In this document: in pieces, positions 60,815-64,000 of the stretch
Layout of the letters: every line of letters begins with the position of its first letter
Position numbering within the stretch: the stretch's first letter is position 1
DNA from: Quercus robur
Lineage: Eukaryota; Streptophyta; Magnoliopsida; Fagales; Fagaceae
DNA length: 64,000 bases
Reading direction: 5' to 3'
NCBI RefSeq assembly: GCF_932294415.1
Contig: NC_065537.1
Location: 64,060,290 to 64,124,289, forward strand
The notes under the pieces: generated by a model
Database searches by the model: none
Told to the model about the DNA's origin: nothing
What the model saw: only the letters and a program-made list of their open reading frames with translations
Made by a program: the position numbers and the translations under genes

Positions 60815-61688
60815 TCTCCTTGAGAGTAAATTAGGCTTGTATTGGGTAGAGCTGCCCATAGTCATTAGTCATTTTCCATGCTCAAGCCCATCTGGTTTGC
60901 TGAGGGACCAAGACAACTGAAAATCCCCGTCATAAACTCTCCAGGACAAAAATATAAAAATTGGGCAAAATCGAACTTTTAGTTCCATTGACTTGCTAGA
61001 CCTTAAAGATAGTTGTTGGCATTTATTTAATAACTTCTTCCCCTTTCAATTAGCCCCTCACATTCCACTCCAAAACTTTTTCTTCTTCAGAACATTCCTT
61101 TCTTTAAAAAATAGAAATGGAAATGAGAAAAGATGATGTGAACTGATTAAATTTAAACCATTGGTTTCACACGACTAGGTTACATTTCCCTATTATTCCA
61201 CCAACTTTTTTCTGTTAAATACTCCATATGAACTACAAATATGTTTGGGTTGTTCACTTTGGCTCATAGGTGATTGTTGGGTGTGGGAATGAAATAATTG
61301 GATTAAACATTCTATTTTCATAGTTTTGCTAATACACAGCAATACAAGTTGGTATCTTGTGTAACAATGGCATACAACGCCCCTCTAACATGGGTGTGGA
61401 ACAGTTGCATACGAGCTGATATTTTGTAAGGAGCACCCATGTAGAAGGACATTGTATGCAACCGTTACAGAAGATAATAATGCTTAGCAAAATATACTGA
61501 CTTCAAACCTAACACCAGCTGGGGCAGAATGAGCTGTCTGAAAAATTTATATGGTCTGAAAGTGGACTGAAAATTGTTGCTTGGATGATGAAATTTTTGC
61601 AATTACTTCACATAAATGAAATCAATATGTAACAAAATTTTCGAGCACTGTCTCATGAAGATTTCCACACTCGCTCTCACCAATATCA

Positions 61689-62272
61689 TTACAGCAGTTG
61701 TAAATGAAAAACAAATAGAAATCCCAAGAACATGATGTTAATCCACATAGCACTCTTCTTCTGTCCCCCATTGCATGGTATACTGCTTCCACTATAGCAC
61801 CCATTCTTTTGCTTGATTCCTATACCATGATCTTCAAGAACAAATGTAGAATTTTTCTTCCCACTGCTGAATAAAACACACCAAAGGAAAGGCCCTTTAT
61901 GGACCCCAACCATGCCCACTCCCACTTCAGTATGTGATTTATTTTTCAGAAGAGATAAAGATTTCTTGTTCTTAACAAGAACTTGGGAAAAGGCTAATGA
62001 TGGCTCAAGATACTTTGATTGACATCCCACAATGTGGCCAGTTATGGTGTCAATAGTAGGTAGCTCTACTCCGCAATTAGGCGCAAAAATTTCAGTGAAG
62101 TCGTCTTCGGAAGGTTTACACTCTACAGTGTTGTTGCTAGTGCAGTTCTTCTTGCATAATTCAACATATTGCAAGGCCATGCACCCAAGACCAGGGGTGT
62201 CACTTAGTGTCGAAAGCTTCTGTGCAGTTCGATTCTTGTTGATGATTTCCACAAGATCATCCGCAGGATTTC
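61689..62272 (-). CDS. Uncharacterised GPI-anchored cell-surface protein, last exon (gene partial)
   Basis: Minus-strand frame from an acceptor (TTTGTCCCACAG|GA at 62272) to the stop at 61689, about 194 codons. It opens NPADDLVEIINKNRTAQKLS, continues TPGLGCMALQYVELCKKNC, IFAPNCGVELPTIDTITGHI, KNKSHTEVGVGMVG and PFLWCVLFSSGK, and ends in a hydrophobic tail MWINIMFLGFLFVFHLQLL after SIPCNGGQKK. This matches a plant family of secreted, Cys-rich proteins with a C-terminal GPI signal; the (N/K)P.D.LV..IN.NRT start and APNCG are family hallmarks. Several N-x-S/T sites fit secretion. The molecular role is unknown. The signal peptide must lie on an upstream exon to the right; I searched 62273-64000 and found no convincing one, so it may be beyond the window. 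The frame stays open to 62336 but reads through the acceptor. Confidence 0.75.
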
Positions 62273-64000
62273 CTGTGGGACAAACAGCAAGTACCAATTT
62301 CTTATTAGAAAATTCATCGCATGTGGGCATGCACAAAAATATTTGCTATTAGCTTTTAGAAGTTCATAATAATTCAAGTTACTCAGTAATCTATATCAAT
62401 TGCGTTAGTAAATCATTTATTCCAACTTCATCCTAGATGCTGAATAATCAATTTTTTTTTTTTTTTTTTACCATGAAGTACAAACTGAACCCTGTTAATT
62501 TACTTTATACTGGTCAGAAAATAGCACTTTGCTAAAGACAACTGCGTATACATTCCCCATGTTGTCAATTTGTTACTAGGACAAAGATGTCCTTCAGAAC
62601 CAGGACTTAGTAGGACACTCGAATCTTTTGAGTACGGCCTTGTTACTTTCAATTACATCGATCATCTGTGAGACATGCTGCTTAGCCATGTAGCACAGCC
62701 AGATAAACATGCAGTTAAATTTGGTGGAACAAATTATAAAGTCCATAAAGAGCTTTAAAAAAGATGCAACCTAGATAATGATTCCATTGGTTACTTTCTT
62801 TGCTGCCTGTTGGAACCAAGTGAGCATCCCTTAAAGTTGAAGACAAAGGCCCTTAATCCATATCAAGGCAAGATACACAGTTCAGAGCTGCACTCACAAT
62901 AATGGAAGAGACCTGTGATTTTAGTTACATAACTTGGTTGATGTATGCTTCTTACACTTTCAAAGAAAAGTAGAGTAACCCTACACATTTTTCAAACCTT
63001 AATGAGCCATAATCCTTTTCTTTTTTTCTTTTTTTTTTAGCCTCACAGAAATCAGTTGATGCCACAAATGACAAATTCCCTTCTTTCGATTTTTATATCT
63101 TGAAACCATATGCAAATTCTCATCTAACAAGTACAATATGACTCAAGTAGGTTTGGAGAATTACTACAAGTAATTAATAGAGACAAGAGTAAGACAGTAG
63201 AATTTTGAACATTTTCCTAGTTTCTATAGAGGATCATAGTACTTTTAAACAAATGGCTCCACAAAATCTATGGGTTATGAAGAAGGCTGAATATGGAAAT
63301 AAGCACAAAAGTTTTGAGGGTTTCTCTATCTAAGCAAGCTACAAAACATCTTGACCTCCAACACTTGGCTTATATCTCTTCTTTTACTCAACACTCACTA
63401 TCTTACATAGTTGAAAAATTATCAGGTATGCCGCATTAAACATAAGAATGAATCCCGACTTTTAGTTTAAGAACTTAACAATCAACGTATTTGTTGCACA
63501 TTGCATGGAAAAGAGTCATTGAGGATTAGTGCAAGCAGATGGGTTGACATCAAATAGTGTTTCCCAAATAAGAGAGATGTAAGACTATAAGGAACACACC
63601 CTGAAACAGTTTGTTGAGCATGGTTTAAAATAAGCTGGATATGAGAAGTTGTATTTGACTGATAGTTGGACTATCACATCTGTGTAGCTGCTCCAAATTT
63701 AAAGTTGTAGTTGAAGATTATGAGTATCAAATTTCTATTATTTGTAGTGTCAGGCACTGTAATGAGGTAGAAGGTATCCAATGTTAATTTGGAGATATGT
63801 GAGATGAGGGGCAAGGGATCCAAGGTCATGTGGTCTCTCTATAATAGTCCAAGCCTCCCATTAAATTGACCTCTTTTGCTTCTCTTGCCTCTAGTAACTT
63901 TCATGATGAGTGTTAATATGAGCCAGCCATATCATTTTAACATCTTACTGAGGCCTTACAGCTCTCTAATTGTTAGAACACACTAGAGATCCTAACCATT
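62273..64000. other. Probable intron or upstream region of the GPI-anchored protein gene
   Basis: AT-rich, with a T run at 62452-62469 and another near 63022-63039. No ATG on the minus strand here opens a signal-peptide-like frame ending at a donor in the right phase. No other gene recognised. Confidence 0.4.

Noticed and set aside
62273-62336. Extension of the GPI-protein frame to an ATG at 62336
   Set aside because: It reads through a strong acceptor and would give a protein without a signal peptide, unlike the family.

Overview
The window is nuclear DNA of a flowering plant, most likely a woody eudicot. The evidence is AT-rich intergenic DNA, short-exon genes with GT-AG introns, plant-type proteins (FLZ zinc finger, ATL RING-H2, plant ATP synthase delta') and plant-type SINE, LINE, MITE and LTR debris. 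I cannot fix the genus from sequence alone.

Layout. 166-287 (-): first exon of an FLZ zinc-finger gene that runs off the left edge. 0.3-12.9 kb: no other gene; 3.2-11.2 kb is a patchwork of diverged local duplications carrying insertions (a SINE, MITEs, two LTR-like pieces). 12.9-18.4 kb (-): mitochondrial ATP synthase subunit delta', two exons split by a 4.9-kb intron loaded with transposons. 21.3-26.1 kb (+): ALG8 glucosyltransferase, four exons, followed by a ribosomal protein L12-like relic. 28.5 kb (-): initiator tRNA-Met. 28.8-31.3 kb (+): 40S ribosomal protein S11, six exons, one intron of GC-AG type. 33.3-40.0 kb (+): RING-H2 E3 ligase with an N-myristoylation signal, six exons. 40-58 kb: gene-poor, repeat-rich. 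58.3-59.4 kb (+): intronless ATL-type RING-H2 gene. 61.7-62.3 kb (-): last exon of a GPI-anchored cell-surface protein gene whose first exon I could not find.

The genes are mostly housekeeping: ATP synthesis, ER N-glycan assembly, translation initiation and the small ribosomal subunit, and two ubiquitin ligases. They do not form a pathway. The initiator tRNA and RPS11 are divergent neighbours 280 bp apart. Promoter motifs typical of growth-linked plant genes (site II TGGGCY, telo box) sit upstream of RPS11 and of the ATP synthase gene.

I found no previously undescribed multi-gene system. The most informative observations are structural: occupied and empty insertion sites readable inside one window, a four-copy SINE family with target-site duplications, nested DNA transposons, a GC-AG intron, and a tandem G-box hairpin upstream of the ATP synthase gene. 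Coordinates of spliced genes were worked out by hand from reading frame and splice sites and have not been checked against transcripts.
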